A DNA stretch of 64,000 nt from Ignavibacteria bacterium (GTDB taxonomy: Bacteria; Bacteroidota; Ignavibacteria; UBA10030; SZUA-254): contig JACOSY010000013.1 in the NCBI GenBank assembly GCA_016178595.1, positions 62,001 to 126,000 on the forward strand, read 5' to 3'. This document shows, in pieces, positions 17,337 to 26,530 of the stretch. The number at the start of each line of letters is the position of its first letter. Within the stretch, counting starts at the first letter, position 1. The position numbers and the translations under genes are program-made. The notes under the pieces are model-generated. The model saw only the letters and a list, made by a program, of their open reading frames with translations. It did no database searches and had not been told where the DNA came from.

Positions 17337-20300
17337 TTACGCGATAGAAGAGGATACCCCTATCAGGCTCATCTCATCGATTCTCTTTCTCGCTTCCTCC
17401 AATCTCTTCTTTGTTCCATCTCCAGGCGGCTGCGTGAACTGCACCGTCAGCACCTTCCCCTCCTGCTTCAAGCGAATGTTTTTTGGATCCTTCTGTATCT
17501 TCTCGACAATTTTCTGGAATGGCGCCGTGCCGTCATCTCCATCTTTCCCATAAAACCACTCGTTCGTTTCGTCGGGAAGATTGACCGTCAGCATTTCGCC
17601 GCGGAGACTTACCTTCGGAAAGCCCATCTCCAAAACGACAAGCCGCAGCTCCACCAATCCAAAAAGATTCTCTACCTCCTCCGGGTACTCGCCGAAGCGG
17701 TCGGATAGCTCGTTGCGAATCTCTTGCAATTCACTCTCGTTGGTTGCACGGTAGATGCGGCGATAGACGTCGAGGCGCTCGGAATCGGATTGGATGTAAA
17801 CATCGGGGATGAGCGCTTCGATGTCGGACTCAATAACAGTCTCAACAGATGCGAGATGTGCGATACGGGATGCGGGTTGTTTTTGAAAAATGTCTTGGAA
17901 TTCTTCCTGCTTTAGCTCGTCGACGGCTTCACGCAACACACGCTCGTACATTTCGAATCCCATCTCCATGATGAAACCCGATTGCTCGGCGCCAAGTAAG
18001 TTTCCTGCGCCGCGGATCTCCAGGTCGCGCATTGAGAGGTTGAAGCCCGATCCAAGCTCGGTGAACTCTTCGATCGCCTGGAGCCTGCGCATCATCGCTT
18101 TCGGTATTGCGCTGAGCGGCGGCGTCAGGAGGTACGAGTAGGCTTGTACGTTCGAGCGGCCCACGCGACCGCGCAATTGATACAACTCTGCAAGGCCGAA
18201 ACGATCGGCGCGATTGACAACAATGGTATTGACATTGGGGATATCCAACCCCGATTCGATGATCTTTGTCGCCACAAGCACGTCATACTTCTTCTCCAGG
18301 AATTCCAGCATCGTTTTTTCCAGCTCGTGACCGTGCATCTGTCCGTGCGCGACGTGCACCCGCGCTTCGGGAACGTGTCGCCGGATCTCGTCGGCGATCG
18401 CTTCGATATTCTGCACACGGTCGTGCACGAAATAGACCTGTCCACTGCGATGAAGCTCTCTCACGATTGCTTCACGAGCTACGTGCCACTGCCGTAGCCG
18501 GCCTGTCGAATCAGCCGGAATGATTTCCGTAACGATCGGAAGCCTGTTGCGCGGCGGCGTGTTAATCAGCGACAAGTCGCGCGCGCCGATCAAGGAAAAA
18601 TGAAGAGTGCGCGGGATCGGCGTCGCCGTGAGTGAGAGCGTATCGACAGAAGCTTTGAGCTGCCGAAGCTTCTCCTTCGCAGCAACGCCGAAGCGGTGCT
18701 CTTCGTCGATGATGAGCAGACCTAAATCCTTAAATCCGACATCTTTCGAGATCAGGCGGTGCGTTCCAATCACGATGTCGACCTTTCCTTGCTTCATCTC
18801 TTCTATAATTCTTTTCTGATCTTTCGTCGACTTGAAGCGCGTGATGTTTTCGATGCGAACTGTGTACCGCGAGAGACGATCCTGAAACGTGTTGAAATGC
18901 TGGAGCGCGAGAATTGTCGTCGGCACGAGGACCGCAACTTGCTTTCCATCCATCACCGACTTAAAAGCAGCACGCACGGCAACTTCCGTTTTCCCGAATC
19001 CGACATCACCGCAAATCAAGCGATCCATCGGCGACGGACTTTCCATGTCGCGCTTCACGTCGAGTGTGGCAATTGCCTGATCGGGCGTATCGTCGTACAT
19101 GAACGACGCTTCCATTTCCTTTTGCCAGTGCGTGTCCGGCGAGAAGGCAAAGCCTTTTTCCTGCTTGCGGCGTGCGTAGAGCGCGATGATGTCGCGGGCA
19201 ATATCCTTAATGCGTTTCTTCGCGCGCGACTTGATGCGCTCCCACTCGGCCGCTCCTAACTTGGTGAGCTTCGGCGTGTGTCCTTCCTGCGATGAATACT
19301 TCTGGACACGGTTAATGAAGTTGAGGTTGACGTAGAGAACGTCCTCCTCAAGAAACTGCAGCTTCATCACTTCCTGCTCGGTTCCGCCGACATTGATTCT
19401 GGTCAGACCGTCGAAGACACCGATGCCGTAATCAACATGCACGACGTAATCGCCGGACTTGAGCTGCTGCAATTCCTTTTGTGAGAAACCCTTGAAGCGT
19501 CGTCGCTTGGCAAGTCCGCGCCGCCGCAATCGACCGAAGATCTCGTGCTCGGTGAAGACCGCAAGTTTCGCAGATGGAAGTGTGAAACCGGAGTGAATTG
19601 TCTCTGAGAGAAACTCTGGCTGGATGTGCGATGCGAGATGCGGGAGATGTGCTTGACCTTCACCTCTGTCCCCGGCTTCGTCGGCGACATCCCCTCTCCC
19701 AATGGGAAAGGGGAAAGAGGGGCGATGGTGTGCCCGCTCTTCCTCTGAATTCTCTGGCGACGTTACGACTTCTTCAATCAACTCCTTCAACCGCTGTGAT
19801 TCTTCCTTCGTATCACTCGTCAAATAGACGGTGTATCCTTCGCCCAAAAAGGCTTCGAGCGATGCGACCAAATTGTTGACGCTGCCGTTGAAACTGGGCT
19901 GCGATATGGAGCCGAAGTCGATTTGGGATTTAGGATTTGGGATTTCGGATCTGCCGGTACCAAAAACAGTATTGATGACGAGTGGATATTTCCCTGCACG
20001 ATTCCGGACATCGGCAAAGGAGAAGATGTTGCTCGCTCCTCCTTCGAGAAGCTCATCGATCTCCCTCTCGATTGCCGCCGGCTCGTCGAGAAGAACGATC
20101 GCATCCGGCTGGAGATAATCGAAAAGCGACGACGTGAGTGCTTCTCGCGCAGAACCGGAATCCGCTTCATCCACTTTACCTGCTGTGAATCCTTCTTCCA
20201 CAGTTAATGAAGGAACGATGCTCGCAGATTGCAGCTCCCGAATCGATCGCTGCGAGAGGACATCGAACTCACGGATCGATTCCACCGTATCTCCCCAGAA

Positions 20301-20903
20301 CTCACATCGGATCGGGTTATCACCCACGTACGGGAAGACGTCGAGAATCCCGCCCCGCACGGCAAAATCACCGTAGGTTTCGACAAAATTCTTGCGCCCG
20401 AATCCTATTTCTTGCAATCGGGTGATCAGATTTTGGAAGGCATATACCTTGTTCGTTTCCAGTTCGATAATGATTTGTCTGAATCGTTCCGGCGGCGGGA
20501 CTTTTTCGACGATCGACTGTGGAGAGGCAACGACAAGGAGTTGGGTTTCCGATACGAGTGCGCGGAGTGTTTCGATCTGCGCAATCGAGGAACTCATATC
20601 GAGCGTCCGTCCCGGATGTACGGGTCGCGCGCCGAAGATGCGCACATTCTGCTCGCCGAGCAACAACGCACAGTCATCGCGCAGTTTCTCTGCACAGTCT
20701 TCGTCCGCTGCGATCAGGAGAACTTGCTTCTGCCGTTCATCGAATACCGCTTCGGCAATGAAAGCAAGTAGCGATCCCGCAACACCACGCAGCACAACCG
20801 ATTCTCCGGCATTCAGTGCACCAACTTCCCGTTGAAGCTCCTCAAACTCTTTCGACCGCGCTACATGCGCTTGTATTTTTTTCATTCGACACTCAAGAAT
20901 CAT
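17337..20903 (-). CDS. mfd: Transcription-repair coupling factor Mfd
   Basis: Mfd removes RNA polymerase stalled at lesions and recruits UvrA. Visible parts: an N-terminal UvrB-like module, the RNA-polymerase interaction domain start ([20 protein letters not shown], about 480), helicase Walker [10 protein letters not shown], the DEEH box in [26 protein letters not shown], and the TRG motif region after [18 protein letters not shown]. At 1188 residues it is slightly longer than usual, partly because of three repeat-derived segments (about residues 320-329, 390-430 and 1009-1019). The start may be 20903 or the ATG at 20885 (MKKIQAHV); neither has a strong ribosome site. Confidence 0.96.
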   Translation of the reverse strand: MILECRMKKIQAHVARSKEFEELQREVGALNAGESVVLRGVAGSLLAFIAEAVFDERQKQVLLIAADEDCAEKLRDDCALLLGEQNVRIFGARPVHPGRTLDMSSSIAQIETLRALVSETQLLVVASPQSIVEKVPPPERFRQIIIELETNKVYAFQNLITRLQEIGFGRKNFVETYGDFAVRGGILDVFPYVGDNPIRCEFWGDTVESIREFDVLSQRSIRELQSASIVPSLTVEEGFTAGKVDEADSGSAREALTSSLFDYLQPDAIVLLDEPAAIEREIDELLEGGASNIFSFADVRNRAGKYPLVINTVFGTGRSEIPNPKSQIDFGSISQPSFNGSVNNLVASLEAFLGEGYTVYLTSDTKEESQRLKELIEEVVTSPENSEEERAHHRPSFPFPIGRGDVADEAGDRGEGQAHLPHLASHIQPEFLSETIHSGFTLPSAKLAVFTEHEIFGRLRRRGLAKRRRFKGFSQKELQQLKSGDYVVHVDYGIGVFDGLTRINVGGTEQEVMKLQFLEEDVLYVNLNFINRVQKYSSQEGHTPKLTKLGAAEWERIKSRAKKRIKDIARDIIALYARRKQEKGFAFSPDTHWQKEMEASFMYDDTPDQAIATLDVKRDMESPSPMDRLICGDVGFGKTEVAVRAAFKSVMDGKQVAVLVPTTILALQHFNTFQDRLSRYTVRIENITRFKSTKDQKRIIEEMKQGKVDIVIGTHRLISKDVGFKDLGLLIIDEEHRFGVAAKEKLRQLKASVDTLSLTATPIPRTLHFSLIGARDLSLINTPPRNRLPIVTEIIPADSTGRLRQWHVAREAIVRELHRSGQVYFVHDRVQNIEAIADEIRRHVPEARVHVAHGQMHGHELEKTMLEFLEKKYDVLVATKIIESGLDIPNVNTIVVNRADRFGLAELYQLRGRVGRSNVQAYSYLLTPPLSAIPKAMMRRLQAIEEFTELGSGFNLSMRDLEIRGAGNLLGAEQSGFIMEMGFEMYERVLREAVDELKQEEFQDIFQKQPASRIAHLASVETVIESDIEALIPDVYIQSDSERLDVYRRIYRATNESELQEIRNELSDRFGEYPEEVENLFGLVELRLVVLEMGFPKVSLRGEMLTVNLPDETNEWFYGKDGDDGTAPFQKIVEKIQKDPKNIRLKQEGKVLTVQFTQPPGDGTKKRLEEARKRIDEMSLIGVSSSIA
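17849..17878. repeat. GATGCGAGATG... repeat inside mfd, copy 1
   Basis: A G-rich quasi-tandem of GATGCGAG, GATGTGCGATACGG and GATGCGGG. On the mfd strand it encodes [11 protein letters not shown] sister copy lies at 19623-19651. Short runs of this kind are typical of dispersed spacer repeats, here read as protein. Confidence 0.6.
19623..19651. repeat. GATGCGAGATG... repeat inside mfd, copy 2
   Basis: Same unit as at 17849-17878 (GATGTGCGATGCGAGATGCGG); encodes LPHLASHIQ in Mfd. Directly adjoins the palindromic insert at 19660-19727. Confidence 0.6.
19660..19727. repeat. Palindromic spacer repeat inserted in frame in mfd
   Basis: Contains TTCGTCGGCGACATCCCCTC followed by an imperfect inverted repeat (CCCCTCTCCC against GGGGAAAGAGGGG). 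Related to the intergenic element at 3443-3545. Encodes about residues 393-415 of Mfd ([19 protein letters not shown] and beyond), a Pro/Gly-rich stretch unlike the protein around it, in the link before the RNA-polymerase interaction domain. Confidence 0.7.
19919..19948. repeat. GGGATTTAGGATTT repeat inside mfd
   Basis: A near-tandem run of GGGATTT/AGGATTT heptamers, encoding [10 protein letters not shown] in Mfd. A looser relative (ATTTTAGATTTTAGTGTTTAG) sits between genes at 24541-24565. Confidence 0.6.
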
Positions 20904-21114
20904 TATTCCACATTTACATCAAGCCGTATCTACCCGGCAGAAAACACTCCACCCCTACCACCCCGCCTCCGGCAGGACAGTAAGGGTACTTGTTCAACTT
21001 AGCGAAGAAGGAGTGAAAATGCAAGGCAATGTGCGATGCACTTAACGCGAAGAATACGTCTGAGCCAGGCGCGTCGCACTTCACCTGCCAATTTTGTATC
21101 TTGCACGCAGATTT

Positions 21115-21552
21115 ATGTCCGACGATCTCCACATCAATAATCATCTCACCATTCCTCGATCGGGATTGCATTTCAAGTTCGCACGGGGCGGCGGGCCCGG
21201 CGGACAGAACGTCAACAAAGTCGAGACCCGCGTTGAGCTGCTTTTCGACGTGAAGCATTCTCATACTCTGACCGAAGCCCGGCGCGAACAGATCATCAAG
21301 CATCTTCACTCGCGCATTACCAATGACGGTATCTTGCACATCGTTGTTGGAGAATCCCGGAGTCAATGGCAGAACAGAGAGCGGGCGATCGAGCGGTTCG
21401 TCGAACTGTTACGGAAGGCGCTGAAACCGAAGCTGAAGCGGATCAAGACGCGCGTGCCAAAGATAGTGAAGCAAAAAAGATTGGAAAAGAAAAAAAGGAG
21501 GGGCGACGCGAAAAGGCTGCGAGGGAAAATTTCACAGCAGATGAATGAATAA
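21115..21552 (+). CDS. arfB: Peptidyl-tRNA hydrolase / ribosome rescue factor ArfB
   Basis: 145 residues with the GGQ motif in FARGGGPGGQNVNKVETRVELLFD and a long basic C-terminal tail (KRLEKKKRRGDAKRLRGKI), the layout of ArfB/YaeJ proteins. These free stalled ribosomes: the tail occupies the empty mRNA channel and the GGQ loop hydrolyses peptidyl-tRNA. No codon-recognition domain is present, which separates it from RF1 and RF2. Start set at ATG 21115; a TTG at 21094 is possible. Confidence 0.92.
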   Translation: MSDDLHINNHLTIPRSGLHFKFARGGGPGGQNVNKVETRVELLFDVKHSHTLTEARREQIIKHLHSRITNDGILHIVVGESRSQWQNRERAIERFVELLRKALKPKLKRIKTRVPKIVKQKRLEKKKRRGDAKRLRGKISQQMNE

Positions 21553-21560
21553 AAGAATTG

Positions 21561-21596
21561 CTCCTCATCCCTTCATCCTTTCATCTGTTGTGAATC
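21561..21596. repeat. ATCCGTTGTGAA-family repeat overlapping the thyX stop
   Basis: CATCCCTTCATCCTTTCATCT runs into GTTGTGAATCC. Read on the minus strand it supplies the last codons of thyX (R-I-H-N-R-stop). Similar units occur at 8186-8241 and 47469-47492. Confidence 0.5.
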
Positions 21597-22441
21597 CTCC
21601 CCAGCTTCTCCAAGAACTCTTCCGCCTCACGTTTCCCCAATCCTTTCGACTCAAGATACTCTTTCGTGAAGTCTGATGTTTCGAGGTGTTCAGCCAAAAC
21701 CTTCAACTCAAGGCGAGAGAATTTTTCCGAGTGCAGGATGTAATCTTCGAATGCTTCCCACGCCATCGGTGCGACGCGCTTCGTAATCTCTGCCATCGCT
21801 TCTGCGTAGACGCGAATTTCGTACTGTGCATGGTCGTCCATCCGCAACCGCAGGAAGTGGAAGAGGTTGTGGAGATCGATCTTCCAGTACCATTCGGTGT
21901 AGAGCGACAGGGGAAGATTGATGCGCGCAAGCTCGCGGGCGATGTCGGATTCCAGAAGCTGTTCGTATTCTGTGTAGAGCTGCTTCTGTGAGTTTGTGAG
22001 GATGTCGAGAACTTTCCGGCGAAGCTCCGGCGGCACATCTTCTTCACGCCTTCCCTGTTTGTTCCGCAAGTTTTGGAAGTGAATGGCTTGATGCTCGGGC
22101 ACGTAGAACTCATCCTTCATCACCGAGTAGCGGCCGGAGTACTCGTTCACGTTTGCCGTGCGATGCCTGATCCACTGCCGCGCGACGAAGATGGGAAGCT
22201 TCACGTGAAATTTCAGCTCCACCATCTCGAAGGGCGTCGTGTGCAAGTGCCGCATCAGGTAGCGGATAAGCCCGTGGTCTTCGTTGACGGTCTTTGTCCC
22301 TTTGCCGTAGGAGACCCTGGCAGCCTGTACGATCGATTCGTCACCGCCCATGTAATCGACAAGCCGGACAAAGCCGGCGTTCAAGCACGGGAACTCTTTG
22401 TCGAGGATTTCTTCTGCGTGTGGATTGGTTGCGTGTGCCAT
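21581..22441 (-). CDS. thyX: FAD-dependent thymidylate synthase ThyX
   Basis: 286 residues. Makes dTMP from dUMP using methylenetetrahydrofolate with FAD/NADPH. The ThyX signature RHRTANVNEYSGRYS is near residue 92, and the nucleotide/FAD-binding region includes RINLPLSLYTEWYWKIDLHNLFHFLRLR. Somewhat longer than many ThyX proteins, with an extended N-terminus and a C-terminal end (RIHNR) formed by a dispersed repeat. Divergent from the 8-oxoguanine repair operon. Confidence 0.96.
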   Translation of the reverse strand: MAHATNPHAEEILDKEFPCLNAGFVRLVDYMGGDESIVQAARVSYGKGTKTVNEDHGLIRYLMRHLHTTPFEMVELKFHVKLPIFVARQWIRHRTANVNEYSGRYSVMKDEFYVPEHQAIHFQNLRNKQGRREEDVPPELRRKVLDILTNSQKQLYTEYEQLLESDIARELARINLPLSLYTEWYWKIDLHNLFHFLRLRMDDHAQYEIRVYAEAMAEITKRVAPMAWEAFEDYILHSEKFSRLELKVLAEHLETSDFTKEYLESKGLGKREAEEFLEKLGRIHNR

Positions 22442-22570
22442 GACTTAGATGATCAATATGAATGCGAACCAATGTACGGATTGCATAAGAAAAAATCCAT
22501 CATTCGAATAAAAATGATATTCTTTTTTTTGCTTTGTTTTTCCCTCCCGCTTTCTGTATCTTTTCACCAC

Positions 22571-22993
22571 ATGATTCACGTTGCAGTCGGTATCATCATC
22601 CAGTACGACGGTACATCGCCTCACGTTCTTCTTTGCCAGCGCAAGCGCACTGCGCGCTACGGCTTGAAGTGGGAATTTCCCGGCGGAAAAGTCGAAGAGG
22701 CAGAGAGTACCGTAGACGGTCTCCGGCGAGAACTCTTCGAGGAGCTCGGAATCGAAGCCAAGATCGGTAGGCTTTTTCACCGGCAGTCGACTACCTATGC
22801 CGATGGCGGAACATTCGGCGTCTCTTACTATCTTGTTCCAACATTCACCGGCGAGATTGCAAACCGTGCATTTGAAACGATCCGGTGGGTGCCGGTTGCC
22901 GAGATCGCAACATACGACATCCTGGAAGGCAACCGCGAGGTTGTCCAACAGTTAGTGAGTTCCTATGCTCAAGCCTCGTCCATCCAGAGTTAA
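22571..22993 (+). CDS. NUDIX hydrolase, MutT-like (8-oxo-dGTP diphosphatase)
   Basis: 140 residues. The NUDIX box GGKVEEAESTVDGLRRELFEELGI is complete. EFPGGKVE and the length match MutT-type pool sanitisers that turn 8-oxo-dGTP into 8-oxo-dGMP. The start is the ATG at 22571, after an AT-rich leader; upstream extension in frame runs antisense through thyX and is not credible. The 3' end overlaps mutY by 29 bases, so the two are cotranscribed, supporting an 8-oxoguanine role. Confidence 0.88.
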   Translation: MIHVAVGIIIQYDGTSPHVLLCQRKRTARYGLKWEFPGGKVEEAESTVDGLRRELFEELGIEAKIGRLFHRQSTTYADGGTFGVSYYLVPTFTGEIANRAFETIRWVPVAEIATYDILEGNREVVQQLVSSYAQASSIQS

Positions 22994-23906
22994 CGCTCTT
23001 CAGAAGAACATCCTCCGTTGGTACGGGAAAAATTCCAGGCAACTTCCATGGCGGAAGACGAACGATCCTTACAGGGTCCTCGTCTCTGAAATCATGCTGC
23101 AGCAAACGCAGGTGAGCCGGGTCGAACAAAAGTTCCATCATTTTATCAAACAGTATCCGACGCTTCGTGCCCTGGCTCGTACTTCGCGAGCAGACGTAGT
23201 CCGGGCGTGGCAGGGAATGGGCTATAATAATAGGGCGATTCGCCTGCGAGATGCGGCGCGTATCGTTATGGAAGAACGCGATGGACGCTTGCCTTCGGAT
23301 ACGGCGCAACTTGAAAAACTGCCGGGGATCGGACGGTACACTGCACACGCGATCGCGTGCTTCGCGTATGGGCAGAAGGTCCCGGTCGTCGACGTCAACA
23401 TCCGGCGCGTGCTCTCGCGAATCTTCCGGAAGATGAACAATGTCTTCGATCTGAAACCTGCCGACGAGATCTGGGAGCTTGCCGCGCGGATTCTTCCAGA
23501 AAATGTTTACATGTGGAACCAGGCATTGATGGACCTCGGTGCAGCGATCTGCACGGCACAGAAGCCGCTCTGCGAAAGTTGTCCGGCATCGAACCTCTGT
23601 TCGTCGCGTACTCTATACAAAAATCGAGCACCGGGCAATGCACGCATTCGACGCTCCAAGAAAAGCGAGCCGATGTATGCCGGAATCCCGCAGCGCTTCT
23701 GGCGCGGACGAATCGTTGAGGCGTTACGCAAGGTGAATGGTGAAGACTCTATTTCTCTCACAAAGGTCGGTAGAACGATCAAGCCGGACTTCGCCGCACA
23801 CGAACTTCCCTGGCTTAAGCGATTGGCACAGTCGCTCATCCGCGACGGTGTAGTGGAGCGCGTGAAAGCCTCTCGCACAACGAAGATCATGCTTGCCAAA
23901 GGATGA
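22965..23906 (+). CDS. mutY: A/G-specific adenine glycosylase MutY, C-terminally variant
   Basis: 313 residues. Removes adenine mispaired with 8-oxoguanine. Catalytic Glu in SEIMLQQTQ, helix-hairpin-helix LEKLPGIGRYTA, catalytic Asp in VVDVNIRRVLSR, and a Cx6Cx2Cx5C iron-sulfur site (CTAQKPLCESCPASNLC). The usual C-terminal MutT-like 8-oxoG recognition domain is absent; the last 85 residues instead look like a winged-helix module (GRIVEALRKVNG...LKRLAQSLIRDGVVERVK). Overlaps the NUDIX gene by 29 bases and the next lyase gene by 4 (ATGA). Confidence 0.93.
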   Translation: MLKPRPSRVNALQKNILRWYGKNSRQLPWRKTNDPYRVLVSEIMLQQTQVSRVEQKFHHFIKQYPTLRALARTSRADVVRAWQGMGYNNRAIRLRDAARIVMEERDGRLPSDTAQLEKLPGIGRYTAHAIACFAYGQKVPVVDVNIRRVLSRIFRKMNNVFDLKPADEIWELAARILPENVYMWNQALMDLGAAICTAQKPLCESCPASNLCSSRTLYKNRAPGNARIRRSKKSEPMYAGIPQRFWRGRIVEALRKVNGEDSISLTKVGRTIKPDFAAHELPWLKRLAQSLIRDGVVERVKASRTTKIMLAKG

Positions 23907-24541
23907 AAAAACCTCTCGCACCGATCACGATTGATGAACTCCGGTTTCTGTATGAGACAAAGCGATCAGCGATTCAATCGCGTCTGAGTGATTTTGCCCG
24001 CGTTGCACCGGAAGACTATTTCTACGAGCTTGCTTACTGTCTCTTGACGCCGCAATCGAGCGCGTTTGCTGCCGACAAGGCGATCCGCCTTTTGCGGCAA
24101 CACGATTTCCTTCATCGCGATCTCAACCCCGAGCCGCTGCTCCATCAAACGGAATTCTATATCCGCTTCCATAAGACAAAGTCACAACATCTCCTCGCAC
24201 TGAAAGAACATTTTCCACTCATCTTCGAAGAATTGACAAACAGTTCATCCAGCCAGGAACTCCGCGAATGGCTTGTGAAGCATGTGAAGGGATTGGGGTG
24301 GAAGGAGTCTTCTCACTTCCTGCGCAATATCGGCCGCAAAGACATGGCTATTCTTGACCGGCACATTCTTAAGAATCTCCTTCGCGTCGGCGTCATCAGG
24401 CAACTCCCAAAGACGCTCACACCGAAGCGTTACAAACAACTTGAGAAAAAATTTCATACATTTGCACTGCACGTCGGTATACCGATGGACGAGCTCGATC
24501 TCCTGTTCTGGAGTATGGAGACGGGGGAAATCTTCAAATGA
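23903..24541 (+). CDS. ogg: 8-oxoguanine DNA glycosylase/AP lyase (Ogg2 type)
   Basis: 212 residues. Excises 8-oxoguanine opposite cytosine and nicks the abasic site. The helix-hairpin-helix KGLGWKESSHFLRNIG carries the family's Lys nucleophile, and the activating Asp is in MAILDRHILKNL; LTPQSSAFAADKA is another family block. This archaeal/thermophile-type Ogg2 differs from Fpg. Overlaps mutY by four bases, so mutT-like, mutY and ogg form one operon covering the three classic steps of 8-oxoguanine defence. Confidence 0.9.
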   Translation: MKKPLAPITIDELRFLYETKRSAIQSRLSDFARVAPEDYFYELAYCLLTPQSSAFAADKAIRLLRQHDFLHRDLNPEPLLHQTEFYIRFHKTKSQHLLALKEHFPLIFEELTNSSSSQELREWLVKHVKGLGWKESSHFLRNIGRKDMAILDRHILKNLLRVGVIRQLPKTLTPKRYKQLEKKFHTFALHVGIPMDELDLLFWSMETGEIFK

Positions 24542-24643
24542 TTTTAGATTTTAGTGTTTAGATTTTGGAATAAAAGAAGTTGACTCGATATTCTACACCC
24601 AAAGGAAAAATGAAAGACTTTTTGAATTTTTAATTTTGAATTG

Positions 24644-25786
24644 ATGAAGGCTCTTGTTATCGGGGCGGGAATGATGGGAAGTGCGATGGCGTACGACCTT
24701 GCGCATTCCGACGGCGTTGAGCGCGTCACGATTGCGGATATCGACGGGTCACGTGCACAATCTGTCGCCCGTTCGATTGGTTCGAAGGCAGACGCGACGA
24801 AGCTGGATGTGAACGATAGGAAGAGCGTTGTCGCGCTCATGCGAACAGTCGACGTTGCAATCGGCGCAACGACATACACGCACAATGTTCAGCTCACGAA
24901 TGCGGCGATTGGGGCGAGAATCCACTTTTGTGATCTTGGTGGAAATATGGACGTTGTCTACAGCCAGATGGCGACGGATGCGCAAGCGAAAGAAGCCGGC
25001 ATTTGTGTTCTTCCCAACTGCGGACTTGCTCCGGGAATGGCGTGCGTCATTGCGGCGGGCACAGCACGCAAGTTTTCGTCAGTCGATGAGATCCACATCC
25101 GTGTCGGTGGATTGCCTCAGCATCCGATGCCGCCGCTCAACTACCAGCTTGTGTTCTCTGCAGAGGGGCTTATCAATGAATATCTTGAACAAGCAGAAGT
25201 CATTCGTGGTGGTGAAGTAACGCGCGTTGAATCGATGATCGATCTTGAAGAGCTGGAGTTCCCACAGCCCTTCGGGAAGCTTGAAGCGTTCAACACTTCC
25301 GGCGGTGTCTCCACGCTCACGCGCATGTTTCAGGGAAAAGCACACTCGCTCGATTACAAGACGATACGCTACAAAGGACACTGCGAAAAATTCAAGACGC
25401 TCCTCGACCTTGGCTTTGCCAGTTCAGAACCGATCATGGCCGGCAATTCCGTTCGGACTGCGCGTGAGTTCTTCGAAGAACTCCTCCGCAAAAAGCTTCC
25501 CGCGAACGGACCCGATGTCGTGCTGATGCGGGTAACGGTTTCGGGAATGCTTGATGGTTCTCATCGAGCACTTGCGTATGAGATGATAGATTATTATGAT
25601 ACGCAGTTGAACATGACATCAATGATGCGAACGACTGCCTTCCCGACATCGATCATTGCACAGATGGTTGCAAAGGGCGTGATCGCTGAGCGCGGCGTGC
25701 TGCCGCCGGAGCAGTGCGTGCCGCTGGAGCCTTTCATCGAAGAGTTGAAGAAAAGAAATATTATCATTAAGGAAACTAGTTGGTAG
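24644..25786 (+). CDS. Saccharopine dehydrogenase-like NAD(P) oxidoreductase
   Basis: 380 residues. N-terminal Rossmann fold with VIGAGMMGSAMAYDLA, an acidic residue after the second strand (TIADIDGSRA), then NCGLAPGMACVIAAG and the saccharopine dehydrogenase C-terminal domain. Family members include lysine 6-dehydrogenase and carboxyspermidine-type enzymes, so the substrate is open. Start at ATG 24644. The stop codon (25784-25786) lies inside a compound palindrome. Preceded by AT-rich repeat-like sequence at 24541-24635. Confidence 0.8.
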   Translation: MKALVIGAGMMGSAMAYDLAHSDGVERVTIADIDGSRAQSVARSIGSKADATKLDVNDRKSVVALMRTVDVAIGATTYTHNVQLTNAAIGARIHFCDLGGNMDVVYSQMATDAQAKEAGICVLPNCGLAPGMACVIAAGTARKFSSVDEIHIRVGGLPQHPMPPLNYQLVFSAEGLINEYLEQAEVIRGGEVTRVESMIDLEELEFPQPFGKLEAFNTSGGVSTLTRMFQGKAHSLDYKTIRYKGHCEKFKTLLDLGFASSEPIMAGNSVRTAREFFEELLRKKLPANGPDVVLMRVTVSGMLDGSHRALAYEMIDYYDTQLNMTSMMRTTAFPTSIIAQMVAKGVIAERGVLPPEQCVPLEPFIEELKKRNIIIKETSW

Positions 25787-25843
25787 GACAGGACTCTGTC
25801 CTGTCCGGGGTGTAGCTGGACAGGAAGGGATTCCTGTCCTACC
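25782..25843. repeat. Compound palindrome with nested GGACAGGA hairpins
   Basis: Outer 12-base perfect arms GGTAGGACAGGA and TCCTGTCCTACC (25782-25793, 25832-25843). Inside are two separate perfect hairpins, 25786-25806 (arms GGACAGGAC) and 25818-25839 (arms GGACAGGAA). The unit GGACAGGA therefore occurs four times in alternating orientation. Probably a mobile spacer repeat that also ends transcription; a short relative is at 33041-33058. Confidence 0.75.
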
Positions 25844-25858
25844 GAAGGAAGAACAATT

Positions 25859-25999
25859 ATGAAACGACCGCTTTCCGTCATCATCATCACAAAAGATCCC
25901 AAGACATTGCAGGAAATACACACGCGCTTCGATGTCCAGACGGGATTCCCACGGCTGAAACTGATTTCCATCTTTCTCAAAGCAATATTCTCGGTGTAA
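25859..25999 (+). CDS. Short ORF, possibly a glycosyltransferase N-terminal stump
   Basis: 46 codons with a good ribosome site (GAAGGAAG, eight bases upstream). The start PLSVIIITKD resembles the first strand of family 2 glycosyltransferases, but the rest (HTRFDVQTGFPRLKLISIFLKAIFSV) does not continue that fold. It follows the compound palindrome directly. Either a small protein or a truncated gene. Confidence 0.35.
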   Translation: MKRPLSVIIITKDPKTLQEIHTRFDVQTGFPRLKLISIFLKAIFSV

Positions 26000-26026
26000 C
26001 ACGGACATTGTCTTGAAATAATAGTT

Positions 26027-26524
26027 ATGGCAGATAATCATTCATTCGATATCGTTTCCAAAGTCGACATGCAGGAAGTCGATAACGCACTCAACCAGGC
26101 GCGCAAAGAGATCATCCAGCGCTACGACTTCAAAGGCACGAAGACCTCTATCGATCTGCAACAGAAAGAGAATCAGATCGTCGTTATTTCGGATGATGAG
26201 TTCAAGATGAAAGCCGTTATCGATATCATCCAGTCGAAGCTGGTCAAGCGCAGCGTACCGCTGAAAGCACTGTCATACGGAACGGTCGAGCCGGCAGCCG
26301 GTGGAACCGTACGGCAGGTCATCACGCTTCAAAACGGCATCGACAAGGAAAACGCAAAACACTTGACGAAGATGATCAAAGAGAGCAGGCTCAAAGTACA
26401 GGCGCAGATCATGGAAGATCAAGTCCGTGTAAGCAGCAAAAGTAAAGACGATCTGCAATCGGTGATGGCGATGGTGCGTGCGGCAGATCTTCCCTTCGCC
26501 ATTCAGTTCGTAAATTACCGGTAG
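26027..26524 (+). CDS. yajQ: YajQ family nucleotide-binding protein
   Basis: 165 residues, the usual family length. Typical start [21 protein letters not shown] and the signature [13 protein letters not shown]; the end [21 protein letters not shown] is also characteristic. Members bind cyclic di-GMP or other nucleotides and act as cytosolic effectors with transcription-factor partners in some species. Six bases separate it from the amidase gene, so they are probably cotranscribed. Confidence 0.95.
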   Translation: MADNHSFDIVSKVDMQEVDNALNQARKEIIQRYDFKGTKTSIDLQQKENQIVVISDDEFKMKAVIDIIQSKLVKRSVPLKALSYGTVEPAAGGTVRQVITLQNGIDKENAKHLTKMIKESRLKVQAQIMEDQVRVSSKSKDDLQSVMAMVRAADLPFAIQFVNYR

Positions 26525-26530
26525 AGAGTA

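Noticed and set aside
22073-22570. Upstream extension of the NUDIX gene
   Set aside because: It runs antisense through thyX; the NUDIX fold starts at the ATG 22571.
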